A stretch of DNA of 64,000 nucleotides from Apium graveolens (Eukaryota; Streptophyta; Magnoliopsida; Apiales; Apiaceae). Shown here piece after piece: positions 1 to 14,770 of this stretch. Both the position numbers and the translations under genes were made by a program. The notes below the pieces were generated by a model that was given only the letters and a program-made list of their open reading frames with translations, ran no database searches and was not told the origin of the DNA. Every line of letters starts with the position of its first letter. Within the stretch, counting starts at the first letter, position 1. The stretch spans positions 55,704 through 119,703 of the forward strand of contig NW_027417621.1 of the NCBI RefSeq assembly GCF_009905375.1. Reading direction: 5' to 3'.

Positions 1-3000
1 TAGAAATCCTTTTCCACCTCTTAGTGCCATATTCATACAAATCAATTTTGGTCCACTTTGGTTCTAATTAACCATGCTAGTCACTTCTCACCATATTAGA
101 GTCACTTTGCACCCTATAAGAGTCATTTCCACCATATATGCAACAATTGACATGTAATATCATATACATCCAATTTGATATCTTTTACAACCTATTAATG
201 CCACTTCCATACAAGTTCATTTTGTTCAACATTTTGGCTCTAATCACAACCATGTAAGTCACTGCTTCCCCATATAAGAGTACTTTGTTCACCCTATAAG
301 GAGTCACTTGCCCCCTATATGATACAATTAACATTGTTAACATCACGTAATGCAATTAGACAATCCTTTTACCACCCTCTTGTACCCCCTTCTCCTACAA
401 GTTTAACTTTTGGGCCAATTTTAGCTCTAATCAATCATGTAAGTGACTTCTCACCATATAGACTCACTTTGCACCTTATAAGAGTCACTTTCCATCATAT
501 ATTGGTACAATTAACATGTTAAAATCATGTACATGCAATTAGAAATCCTTTTACCACCTCTTAGTGCCATATTCATACAAGTCAATTTTGGTCCATATTT
601 TGGTTCTAATTAACCATGCTAGTTACTCTCACCATATTAGAGTCACTTTGCACCCCTATAAGAGTCACTTTCCACCATATATGCAACAATTGACATGTTA
701 ACTATCTTATACATCCAATTTGACATCCTTTTACCACCTATTAAGCCACTTTCATACAAGTTAATTTTGTTCCACATTTTGGCTCTAATCAACCATGTAA
801 GTCACTGTTCACCATATTAGAGTACCTTTACACCCTATAAGAGTCACTTGCCCCATATATTGATACAATTAACATGTTAACATCACGTAAATGCAATTAG
901 ACATCCTCTTAACCACCTCTTGGTACCCCTTTCCTACAGGTTAATTTTGGGCCACATTTTGGCTCTAATCAATCATGTAAGTGACTTCTCCACCATATTA
1001 GAGTCACTTTGCACCTATAAGAGTCACTTGCCATCATATATTGGTACAATTAACATGTTAACATCATGTACATGCAATTAGAAATCCTTTACCACCTCTT
1101 AGTGCCATATTCATACAAGTCAATTTTGGGTCCCCATTTTGGTTCTAATTAACCATGTTAGTCACTTATCACCATATAGAGTCACTTTGCACCCTATAAG
1201 AGTCACTTCCACCATATATGCAACAATTGACATGTTAACATCATATACATCCAATTTGACATCCTTTTACACCACCATATTAATGCCACTTTCATACAAG
1301 TTAATTTTGTTCCGCATTTTGGTTCTAATCAACCTTGTAAGTCACTGTTCACCATATTAGAGTACCTTTACACCCTATAAGAGTCACTTGCCCCATATAT
1401 TGATACAATTAACATGTTAACACTCACGTAAATGCAATTAGACATCCTTTAACCACCTCTTTGTACCCCTTTCCTACAAGTTAATTTTGGGCCACATTTG
1501 GCTCTAATCAATCATAAGTGACTTCTCACCATATTAGAGTAAACTTTGCACCTTATAAAAGTCACTTGCCATCCTATATGGTACAATTAACATGTTAACA
1601 TCATGTACATGCCATTAGAAATCCTTTTACCACCTCTTAGTGCCATATTCATACAAGTCAATTTTGGTCCACCATTTTGGTTCTAATTAACCATGTTAGT
1701 CACTCTCACCATATTAGAGTCACTTTGCACCCTATAAGAGTCACTTTCCACCATATATGCAACAATTGACATGTTAACATCATATACATCCAATTCGACA
1801 TCCTTTTACCACCTATTAATGCCACTTTCATACAAGTTAATTTTGTTCCACATTTTGGCTCTAATCAAACCATGTAAGCACTGTTCACCATATTAGAGTT
1901 CCTTTACACCTATAAGAGTCACTTGCCCCATATATTGATACAATTAACATGTTAACATCACGTAAATGCAATTAGACATCCTTTAACCACCTCTTTGTAC
2001 CCCTTTCCTACAAGTTAATTTTAGGCCACATTTTGGCTCTAATCAATCATGTAAGTGACTTCTCACCATATTAAAGTTACTTTGCACCTTATAAGAGTCA
2101 CTTGCCATCATATATTGGTACGATTAACATGTTAACATCATGTACATGCAATTAGAAATCCTTTTACCACCTCTTAGTGCCATATTCATACAAGTCAATT
2201 TTGCTCCACATTTTGGTTCTAATTAACCATGTTAGTCACTTATCACCATATTAGACCTCACTTTGCACCCTATAAGAGTCACTTTCCACCATATATGCAA
2301 CAATTGACATGTTAACATCATATACATCCAATTTGACATCCTTTTACCACTATTAATGCCACTTTCATACAAGTTAATTTTGTTCCACATTTTGGCTCTA
2401 ATCAAGCATGTTAAGTCATTGTCACCTTGTAGAGTACCTTTACACCCTATAAGAGTCACTTGCCCCATATATTGATACAATTAACATATTAACATCACGT
2501 AAATTGTAAATCGACATCCTTTAACCACCTCTTGGTACCCCTTCCACAAGTCAATTTTGGGCCACATTTTGCTCTAATCAATCATGTTAAAGTGAACTTC
2601 TCACCATATTAGAGTCACTTTGCACCTTATAAGAGTCACTTGCCATCGTATATTGGTGCAATTAACATTTTAACATCATGTACATGCAATAGAAATCCTT
2701 TACCACCTCTTAGTGCCATATTTCATACAAGTCAATTTTGGTCCACATTTTGGTTCTAATTAACCATGTTAGTCACTTTATCACCATATTAGAGTCACTT
2801 TGCACCCTATAAGAGTCACTTTTCACCATATATGCAACAATTGACATGTTAACATCATATACATCCAATTTGACATCATTTTACCCACCTATTAATGCCA
2901 CTTTCATACAAGTTAATTTTGTTCCATATTTTGGCTCTAATCAAGCATGTAAGTCATTGTTCACCATGTTAGAGTACCTTTACACCCTATAAGAGTCACT

Positions 3001-3205
3001 TGCCCCATATATTGATACAATTAACATATTAACATCACGTAAATGCAATTAGACATCCTTTAACCACCTCTTGGTACCCCCTTTCCTACAAGTCAATTTT
3101 GGGCCACATTTTGGCTCTAATCAATCATGTAAGTGACTTCTCATCATATTAGAGTCACTTTGCACCTTATAAGAGTCACTTGCCATCATATATTGGTACA
3201 ATTAA

Positions 3206-6200
3206 CATGTTAAAATCATGTACATGCAATTAGAAATCCTTTTACCACCTCTTAGTGCCATATTCATATAAGTCAATTTTGGTCCACATTTTGGTTCTAA
3301 TTAACCATGTTAGTCACTTTTCACCATATTAGAGTCACTTTGCACCGTATAAGAGTCACTTGCCACCAAATATTGATATAATTAACATGTTAACATCAAG
3401 TACATGCAATTAGACATCCTTTAACCACCCCTTGGTACCCCTTTCGTACAACTCAATTTTGGGCCACATTTTGGCTATAATCAATTATGTAAATGACTTC
3501 TCACCATATTAGAGTCACTTTGCACCTTATAAGAGTCACTTGCCATCATATATTGGTACAATTAACATGTTAACATCATGTACATTCAATTAAAAAATCC
3601 TTTTACCACCTCTTAGTGCCATATTCATACAAATCAATTTTGGTCCACATTTTGGTTCTAATTACCATGCTAGTCACTTCTCACCATATTAGAGTCACTT
3701 TGCACCCTATAAGAGTTACTTTCCACCATATATGCAACAATTGACATGTTAATATTATATACATCCAATTTGATAACCTTTTACCACCTATTAATGCCCC
3801 TTTCATACAAGTTAATTTTGTTCAACATTTTGGCTCTAATCAACCATGTAAGTCACTGTTCACCATAATAGAGTACCTTTACACCCTATAAGAGTCACTT
3901 GCCCCATATATTGATACAATTAACATGTTAACATCACGTAAATGCAATTAGACATCCTTTAACCACCTCTTGGTACCCCTTTCCTACAAGTTAATTTTGG
4001 GCCACATTTTAGCTCTAATCAATCATGTAAGTGACTTCTCACCATATTAGACTCAGTTTGCACCTTATAAGAGTCACTTCCATCATATATTGGTGCAATT
4101 AACATGTTAACATCATGTACATGCAATTAGAAATCCTTTTACCACCTCTTAGTGCCATATTCATACAAGTCAATTTTGGTCCACATTTTGGTTCTAATTA
4201 ACCATGTTAGTCACTTATCACCATATTAGAGTCACTTTGCACCCTATAAGAGTCACTTTTCACCATGTATGCAACAATTGACATGTTAACATCATATACA
4301 TCCAATTTGACATCATTTTACCACCTATTAATGCCACTTTCATACAAGTTAATTTTGTTCCACATTTTGGCTCTAATCAAGCATGTAAGTCATTGTTCAC
4401 AATGTTAGAGTACCTTTACACCCTATAAGAGTCACTTGCCCCATATATTGATACAATTAACATATTAACATCACGTAAATGCAATTAGACATCTTTTAAC
4501 CACCTCTTGGTACCCCTTTCCTACAAGTCAATTTTGGGCCACATTTTGGCTCTAATCAATCATGTAAGTGACTTCTCATCATATTAGAGTCACTTTGCAC
4601 CTTATAAGAGTCACTTGCCATCATATATTGGTACGATTAACATGTTAAAATCATGTACATGCAATTAGAAATCCTTTTACCACCTCTTAGTGCCATATTC
4701 ATACAAGTCAATTTTGGTCCACATTTTGGTTCTAATTAACCATGTTAGTCACTTTTCACCATATTAGAGTCACTTTGCACCCTATAAGAGTCACTTGCCA
4801 CCAAATATTGATATAATTAACATGTTAACATCAAGTACATGCAATTAGACATCCTTTCACCACCTCTTGGTACCCCTTTCGTACAACTCAATTTTAGGCC
4901 ACATTTTGGCTATAATCAATTATGTAAGTGACTTCTCATTATATTAGAGTCACTTTGCACCTTATAAGAGTCACTTGCCATCATTTATTGGTACAATTAA
5001 CATGTTAACATCATGTACATGCAATTAGACATCCTTTTACCACCTCTTAGTGCCATATTCATACAAATCAATTTTGGTCCACATTTTGGTTCTAATTAAC
5101 CATGCTAGTCACTTCTCACCATATTAGAGTCACTTTGTACCATATAAGAGTAACTTTCCACCATATATGCAACAATTGACATGTTAATATCATATACATC
5201 CAATTTGATATCCTTTTACCACCTATTAATGTCACTTTCATACAAGTTAATTTTGTTCAACATTTTGGCTCTAATCAACCATGTAAGTCACTGTTCACCA
5301 TAATAGAGTACCTTTACACCCTATAAGAGTCACTTGCCCCATATATTGATACAATAAACATGTTAACATCACGTAAATGCAATTAGACATCCTTTAACCA
5401 CCTCTTCGTACCCCTTTCCTACAAGTTAATTTTGGGCCACATTTTAGCTCTAATCAATCATGTAAGTGACTTCTCACCATATTAGACTCACTTTGCACCT
5501 TATAAGAGTCACTTCCATCATATATTGGTACAATTAACATGTTAACATCATGTACATACAATTAGAAATCCTTTTACCACCTCTTATTGCCATATTCATA
5601 CAAGTCAATTTTGGTCCATATTTTGGTTCTAATTAACCATGCTAGTCACTTCTCACCATATTAGAGTCACCTTGCACCCTATAAGAGTCACTTTCCACCA
5701 TATATGCAACAATTGACATGTTAACATCATATACATCCAATTTGACATCATTTTACCACCTATTAATGCCACTTTCATACAAGTTAATTTTGTTACACAT
5801 TTTGGCTCTAATCAAGCATGTAAGTCATTGTTCACCATGTTAGAGTACCTTTACACACTATAAGAGTCACTTGCCCCATATATTGATACAATTAACATAT
5901 TAACATCACGTAAATACAATTAGACATCTTTTAACCACTCTTGGTACCCCTTTCCTACAAGTCAATTTTGGGCCACATTTTGGCTCTAATCAATCATGTA
6001 AGTGACTTCTCATCATATTAGAGTCACTTTGCACCTTATAAGAGTCACTTGCCATCATATATTGGTACAATTAACATGTTAAAATCATGTACATGCAATT
6101 AGAAATCCTTTTACCACCTCTTAGTGCCATATTCATACAAGTCAATTTTGGTCCACATTTTGGTTCTAATTAAGCATGTTAGTCACTTTTCACCATATTA

Positions 6201-8690
6201 GAGTCAATTTGCACCCTATAAGAGTCACTTGCCACCAAAATATTGATATAATTAACATGTTAACATCAAGTAAATGCAATTAGACATCCTTTAACCACCT
6301 CTTGGTACCCTTTTCGTACAACTCAATTTTGGGCCAATTTTGGCTATAATCAATTATGTAAGTGACTTCTCACCATATTTGAGTCACTTTGCACCTTATA
6401 AGAGTCACTTGTCATCATATATTGGTACAATTAACATGTTAACATCATGTACATGCAATTAGAAATCCTTTTACCACCTCTTAGTGCCATATTCATACAA
6501 ATCAATTTTGCTCCACATTTTGGTTCTAATTAACCATGCTAGTCACTTCTCACCATATTAGAGTCACTTTGCACCCTATAAGAGTCACTTTCCACCATAT
6601 ATGCAACAATTGACATGTTAATATCATATACATCCAATTTGATAACCTTTTACCACCTATTAATGCCACTTTCATACAAGTTAATTTTGTTCAACATTTT
6701 GGCTCTAATCAACCATGTAAGTCACTGTTCACGATAATAGAGTACCTTTACACCCTATAAGAGTCACTTGCCCCATATATTGATACAATTAACATGTTAA
6801 CATCATGTAAATGCAATTAGACATCCTTTAACAACCTCTTGGTACCCCTTTCCTACAAGTTCATTTTGGGCCACATTTTAGCTCTATTCAATCATGTAAG
6901 TGACTTCTCACCATATTAGACTCACTTTGCACCTTATAAGAGTCACTTCCATCATATATTGGTACAATTAACATGTTAACATCATGTACATGCAATTAGA
7001 AATCCTTTTACCACCTCTTAGTGCCATATTCATACAAGTCAATTTTGGTCCATATTTTGGTTCTAATTAACCATGCTAGTCACTTCTCACCATATTAGAG
7101 TCACCTTGCACCCTATAAGAGTTACTTTCCACCATATATGCAACAATTGACATATTAACATCATATACATCCAATTTGACATCATTTTACCACCTATTAA
7201 TGCCACTTTCATACAAGTTAATTTTGTTCCACATTTTGGCTCTAATCAAGCATGTAAGTCATTGTTCACCATGTTAGAGTACCTTTACACACTATAAGAG
7301 TCACTTGCCCCATATATTGATACAATTAACATATTAACATCACGTAAATGCAATTAGACATCTTTAACCACCTCTTGGTACCCTTTCCTACAAGTAAATT
7401 TTGGGCCACATTTTAGCTCTAATCAATCATGTAAGTGACTTCTCATCATATTAGAGTCACTTTGCACCTTATAAGAGTCACTTGCCATCATATATTGGTA
7501 CAATTAACATGTTAAAATCATGTACATTCAATGAGAAATCCTTTTACCACCTCTTAGTGCCATATTCATACAAGTCAATTTTGGTCCACATTTGGTTCTA
7601 ATTAACCATGTTAGTCACTTTTCACCATATTAGAGTCACTTTGCACCCTATAAGAGTCACTTGCCACCAAATATTGATATAATTAACATGTTAACATCAA
7701 GTACATGCAATTAGACATCCTTTAACCACCTCTTGGTACCCCTTTCGTACTATTTGATTTTGGGCCACATTTTGGCTATAATCAGTTATGTAAGTGACTT
7801 CTCACCATATTAGAGGCACTTTGCACCTTATAAGAGTCACTTGCCATAATATATTGGTACAATTAACATGTTAACATCATGTACATGCAATTAGAAATCC
7901 TTTTACCACCTCTTAGTGCCATATTCATACAAATCAATTTTGGTCCACATTTTGGTTCTAATTAACCATGCTAGTCACTTCTCACCATATTAGAGTCACT
8001 TTGCACCCTATAAGAGTCACGTTCCACCATATATGCAACAATTGACATGTTAATATCATATACATCCAATTTGATATCCTTTTACCACCTATTAATGCCA
8101 CTTTCATACAAGTTAATTTTGTTCAACATTTTGGCTCTAATCAACCATGTAAGTCACTGTTCACCATAATAGAGTACCTTTACACCCTATAAGAGTCACT
8201 TGCCCCATATATTGATACAATTAACATGTTAACATCACGTAAATGCAATTAGACATCCTTTAACCACCTCTTGGTACCCCTTTACTACAAGTTAATTTTG
8301 GGTCACATTTTAGCTCTAATCAATCATGTAAGTGACTTCTCACCATATTAGACTCACTTTGCACCTTATAAGAGTCACTTCCATCATATATTGGTGCAAT
8401 TAACATGTTAACATCATGTACATGCAATTAGAAATCCTTTTACCACCTCTTAGTGCCATATTCATACAAGTCAATTTGGTCCACATTTTGGTTCTAATTA
8501 ACCATGTTAGTCACTTATCACCATATTAGAGTCACTTTGCACCCTATAAGAGTCACTTTTCACCATATATGCAACAATTGACATGTTAACATCATATACA
8601 TCCAATTTGACATAATTTTACCACCTATTAATGCCACTTTCAAATAAGTTAATTTTGTTCCACATTTTGGCTCTAATCAAGCATGTAAGT
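3206..8690 (+). repeat. 8-mer higher-order repeat domain (~1.435 kb period)
   Basis: A diagnostic A variant (CATGTTAAAATC) followed by a D monomer recurs at 3206, 4641, 6075 and 7508, steps of 1435, 1434 and 1433 bp, i.e. eight monomers. Between 4641 and 6075 the order is A'-D-A-B-C-A-B-C. The domain ends near 8.69 kb, where chimeric monomers begin. Confidence 0.85.
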
Positions 8691-9125
8691 GACTTCTCAT
8701 CATATTAGAGTCACTTTGCACCTTATAAAAGTCACTTGCCATCATATATTGGTACAATTAACATGTTAAATCATGTACATGCAATTAGAAATCCTTTTAC
8801 CACCTCTTAGTGCCATATTCATACAAGTCAATTTTGGTCCACATTTTGGCTCTAATCAAGCATGTAAGTGACTTCTCATCATATTAGAGTCACTTTGCAC
8901 CTTATAAGAGTCACTTGCCATCATATATTGGTACAATTAACATGTTAAAATCATGTACATGCAATTAGAAATCCTTTTACCACCTCTTAGTGCCATATTC
9001 ATACAAGTCAATTTTGGGCCACATTTTGGCTCTAATCAATCATGTAAGTGACTTCTCATCATATTAGAGTCACTTTGCACCTTATAAGAGTCACTTGCCA
9101 TCATATATTGGTACGATTAACATGT
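8690..9125 (+). repeat. Chimeric A/C monomers in tandem
   Basis: Three consecutive type-A cores (around 8762, 8941 and 9121, about 180 bp apart) replace the expected A-B-C order. The monomers are hybrids: an A-type 5' part (CATGTACATGCAATTAGAAATCC) joined to a 3' part with the C-like TTGGCTCTAATC and GTAAGTGACTTCTCATC. This is what unequal exchange between non-equivalent monomers produces. Confidence 0.75.
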
Positions 9126-10560
9126 TAAAATCATGTACATGCAATTAGAAATCCTTTTACCACCTCTTAGTGCCATATTCATACAAGTCAATTTTGGTCC
9201 ACATTTTGGTTCTAATTAACCATGTTAGTCACTTTTCACCATATTAGAGTCACTTTGCACCCTATAAGAGTCACTTGCCACCAAATATTGATATAATTAA
9301 CATGTTAACATCAAGTACATGCAATTAGACATCCTTTCACCACCTCTTGGTACCCCTTTCGTACAACTCAATTTTGGGCCACATTTTGGCTATAATCAAT
9401 TATGTAAGTGACTTCTCACCATATTATTAGAGTCACTTTGCACCTTATAAGAGTCACTTGCCATCATATATTGTTACAATTAACATGTTAACATCATGTA
9501 CATGTAATTAGAAATCCTTTTACCACCTCTTAGTGCCGTATTCATACAAATCAATTTTGGTCCACATTTTGGTTCTAATTAACCATGCTAGTCACTTCAC
9601 ACCATATTAGAGTCACTTTGTACCCTATAAGAGTCACTTTCCACCATATATGCAACAATTGACATGTTAATATCATATACATCCAATTTCATATCCTTTT
9701 ACCACCTATTAATGCCACTTTCATACAAGTGAATTTTGTTCAACATTTTGGCTCTAATCAACCATGTAAGTCATTGTTCACCATAATAGAGTACCTTTAC
9801 ACCCTATAAGAGTCACTTGCCCCATATATTGATAAAATTAACATGTTAACATCACGTAAATGCAATTAGACATCCTTTAACCACCTCTTGGTACACCTTT
9901 CGTACAACTCAATTTTGGGCCACATTTTGGCTATAATCAATTATGTAAGTGACTTCTCACCATATTAGAGTCACTTTGCACCTTATAAGAGTCACTTTCC
10001 ATCATATATTGGTACAATTAACATGTTAACATCATGTACATGCAATTAGAAATCCTTTTACCACCTCTTAGTGCCATATTCATACAAATCAATTTTGGTC
10101 CACATTTTGGTTCTAATTAACCATGCTAGTCACTTCTCACCATATTAGAGTCACTTTGTACCCTATAAGAGTCACTTTCCACCATATATGCAACAATTGA
10201 CATGTTAATATCATATACATCCAATTTGACATCCTTTTACCACCTATTAATGCCACTTTCATACAAGTTAATTTTGTTCCACATTTTGGCTCTAATCAAC
10301 CATGTAAGTCACTGTTCACCATATTAGAGTACCTTTACACCCTATAAGAGTCACTTGCCCCATATATTGATACAATTAACATGTTAACATCACGTAAATG
10401 CAATTAGACATCCTTTAACCACCTCTTGGTACCCCTTTCCTACAAGTTAATTTTGGGCCACATTTTGGCTCTAATCAATCATGTAAGTGACTTCTCACCA
10501 TATTAGAGTCACTTTGCACCTTATAAGAGTCACTTGCCATCATATATTGGTACAATTAAC

Positions 10561-11098
10561 ATGTTAACATCATGTACATGCAATTAGAAATCCTTTTACC
10601 ACCTCTTAGTGCCATATTCATACAAGTCAATTTTTGTCCACATTTTGGTTCTAATTAACCATGTTAGTCACTTATCACCATATTAGAGTCACTTTGCACC
10701 CTATAAGAGTCAATTTCCACCATATATGCAACAATTGACATGTTAACATCATATACATCCAATTTGACATCTTTTTACCACCTATTAATGCCACTTTCAT
10801 ACAATTTAATTTTGTTCCACATTTTGGCTCTAATCAACCATGTAAGTCAATGTTCACCATATTAGAGTACCTTTACACCCTATAAGAGTCACTTGCCCCA
10901 TATATTGATACAATTAACATGTTAACATCACGTAAATGCAATTAGACATCCTTTAACCACCTCTTTGTACCCCTTTCCTACAAGTTAATTTTGGGCCACA
11001 TTTTGGCTCTAATCAATCATGTAAGTGACTTCTCACCATATTACAGTAACTTTGCACCTTATAAGAGTCACTTGTCATCATATATTGGTACAATTAAC
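10561..11098 (+). repeat. Representative A-B-C trimer higher-order repeat (538 bp)
   Basis: One clean example of the basic higher-order unit: type A at 10561, B at 10740, C at 10919, and the next A at 11099. The next A after that is at 11637, again 538 bp on. The three types differ from each other far more than successive copies of the same type do, which defines a higher-order repeat. This trimer recurs through most of the window. Confidence 0.9.
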
Positions 11099-14000
11099 AT
11101 GTTAACATCATGTACATGCAATTAGAAATCCTTTTACCACCTCTTAGTGCCATATTCATACAAGTCAATTTTGGTCCACATTTTGGTTCTAATTAACCAT
11201 GTTAGTCACTTCTCACCATATTAGAGTCACTTTGCACCCTATAAGAGTCACTTTCCACCATATATGCAACAATTGACATGTTAACATCATATACATCCAA
11301 TTTGACATCCTTTTACCACCTATTAATGCCACTTTCATACAAGTTAATTTTTTTCCACATTTTGGCTCTAATCAAGCATGTAAGTCATTGTTCACCATAT
11401 TAGAGTACCTTTACACCCTATAAGAGTCACTTGCCCCATATATTGATACAATTAACATATTAACATCACGTAAATGCAATTAGACATCCTTTAACCACCT
11501 CTTGGTAGCCCTTTCCTACAAGTCAATTTTGGGCCACATTTTGGCTCTAATCAATCATGTAAGTGACTTCTCACCATATTAGAGTCACTTTGCACCTTAT
11601 AAGAGTCACTAGCCATCATATATTGGTGCAATTAACATGTTAACATCATGTACATGCAATTAGAAATCCTTTTACCACCTCTTAGTGCCATATTCATACA
11701 AGTCAATTTTGGTCCACATTTTGGTTCTAATTAACCATGTTAGTCACTTATCACCATATTAGAGTCACTTTGCAACCTATAAGAGTCACTTTTCACCATA
11801 TATGCAACAATTGACATGTTAACATCATATACATCCAATTTGACATCATTTTACCACCTATTAATGCCACTTTCATACAAGTTAATTTTTTTCCACATTT
11901 AGGCTCTAATCAAGCATGTAAGTCATTGTTCACCATGTTAGAGTACCTTTACACCCTATAAGAGTCACTTGCCCCATATATTGATACAATTAACATATTA
12001 ACATCACGTAAATACAATTAGACATCCTTTAACCACCTCTTGGTACCCCTTTCTTACAAGTCAATTTTGGGCCACATTTTGGCTCTAATCAATCATGTAA
12101 GTGACTTCTCACCATATTAGAGTAACTTTGCACCTTATAAGAGTCACTTGCCATCATATATTGGTACGATTAACATGTTAACATCATGTACATGCAATTA
12201 GAAATCCTTTTACCACCTCTTAGTGCCATATTCATACAAGTCAATTTTGGTCCACATTTTGGTTCTAATTAACCATGTTAGTCACTTTTCACCATATTAG
12301 AGTCACTTTGCACCTTATAAGAGTAACTTTCCATCATATATTGGTACAATTAACATGTTAACATCATGTACATGCAATTAGAAATCCTTTTACCACCTCT
12401 TAGTGCCATATTCATACAAATCAATTTTGGTCCACATTTTGGTTCTAATTAACCATTCTAGTCACTTCTCACCATATTAGAGTCACTTTGTACCCTATAA
12501 GAGTCACTTTCCACCATATATGCAACAATTGACATGTTAATATCATATACATCCAATTTGATATCCTTTTACCACCTATTAATGCCACTTTCATACAAGT
12601 TAATTTTGTTCAACATTTTAGCTCTAATCAACCATGTAAGTCACTGTCCACCATAATAGAGTACCTTTACACCCTATAAGAGTCACTTGCCCCATATATT
12701 GATACAATTAACATGTTAACATCACGTAAATGCAATTAGATATCCTTTAACCACCTCTTGGTACCCCTTTCCTACAAGTTAATTTTGGGCCACATTTTAG
12801 CTCTAATCAATCATTTAAGTGACTTCTCACCATATTAGACTCACTTTGCACCTTATAAGAGTCACTTCCATCATATATTGGTACAATTAACATGTTAACA
12901 TCATGTACATGCAATTAGAAATCCTTTTACCACCTCTTATTGCCATATTCATACAAGTCAATTTTTGTCCATATTTTGGTTCTAATTAACCATGCTAGTC
13001 ACTTCTCACCATATTAGAGTCACTTTGCACCCTATAAGAGTCACTTTCCACCATATATGCAACAATTGACATGTTAACATCTTATACATCCAATTTGACA
13101 TCCTTTTACCACCTATTAATGCCACTTTCATACAAGTTAATTTTGTTCCACATTTTGGCTCTAATCAACCATGTAAGTCACTGTTCACCATATTAAAGTA
13201 CCTTTACACCCTATAAGAGTCACTTGCCCCATATATTGATACAATTAACATGTTAACATCACGTAAATGCAATTAGACATCCTTTAACCACCTCTTGGTA
13301 CCCATTTCCTACAAGTTAATTTTGGGCCACATTTTGGCTCTAATCAATCATGTAAGTGACTTCTCACCATATTAGAGTCACTTTGCACCTTATAAGAGTC
13401 ACTTGCCATCATATATTGGTACAATTAACATGTTAACATCATGTACATGCAATTAGAAATCCTTTTACCACCTCTTAGTGCCATATTCATACAAGTCAAT
13501 TTTTGTCCACATTTTGGTTCTAATTAACCATGTTAGTCACTTCTCACCATATTAGAGTCACTTTACATCCTATAAGAGTCACTTTCCACCATATATGCAA
13601 CAATTGACATGTTAACATCATATACATCCAATTTGACATCCTTTTACCACCTATTAATGCCACTTTCATACAAGTTAATTTTGTTCCACATTGTGGCTCT
13701 AATCAACCATGTAAATCACTGTTCACCATATTAGAGTACCTTTACACCCTATAAGAGTCACTTGCCCCATATATTGATACAATTAACATGTTAACATCAC
13801 GTAAATGCAATTAGACATCCTTTAACCACCTCTTTGTACCCCTTCCCTACAAGTTAATTTTGGGCCACATTTTGGCTCTAATCAATCATGTAAGTGACTT
13901 CTCACCATATTACAGTAACTTTGCACCTTATAAGAGTCACTTGCCATCATATATTGGTACAATTAACATGTTAACATCATGTACATGCAATTAGAAATCC

Positions 14001-14409
14001 TTTTACCACCTCTTAGTGCCATATTCATACAAGTCAATTTTGGTCCACATTTTGGTTCTAATTAACCATGTTAGTCACTTCTCACCATATTAGAGTCACT
14101 TTGCACCCTATAAGAGTCACTTTCCACCATATATGCAACAATTGACATGTTAACATCATATACATCCAATTTGACATCCTTTTACAACCTATTAATGCCA
14201 CTTTCATACAAGTTAATTTTTTCCACATTTTGGCTCTAATCAAGCATGTAAGTCATTGTTCACCATGTTAGAGTACCTTTACACCCTATAAGAGTCACTT
14301 GCCCCATATATTGATACAATTAACATATTAACATCACGTAAATGCAATTAGACATCCTTTAACCACCTCTTGGTACCCCTTTCCTACAAGTCAATTTTGG
14401 GCCACATTT

Positions 14410-14770
14410 TGGCTCTAATCAATTATGCAAGTGACTTCTCACCATATTAGAGTCACTTTGCACCTTATAAGAGTCACTTGCCATCATATATTGGTGCAAT
14501 TAACATGTTAACATCATGTACATGCAATTAGAAATCCTTTTACCACCTCTTAGTGCCATATTCATACAAGTTAATTTTGGGCCACATTTTGGCTCTAATC
14601 AATTATGCAAGTGACTTCTCACCATATTAAAGTCAGTTTGCACCTTATAAGAGTCACTTGCCATCATATATTGGTGCAATTAACATGTTAACATCATGTA
14701 CATGCATTTAGAAATCCTTTTACCACCTCTTAGTGCCATATTCATACAAGTCAATTTTGGTCCACATTTT
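14410..14770 (+). repeat. Local one-monomer duplication (A-A)
   Basis: The rare variant AATTATGCAAGTGACTTCTC occurs at about 14422 and again at about 14602, 180 bp apart, each followed by GGTGCAATTAACATG. One A-type monomer has been duplicated in tandem, breaking the A-B-C order locally. Confidence 0.7.

Noticed and set aside
319..2480. Short open frames of 60-90 codons in the satellite (also near 19104, 31685 and 42757)
   Set aside because: They are chance readings of the repeat, change with each indel, and have no domain or codon signature.
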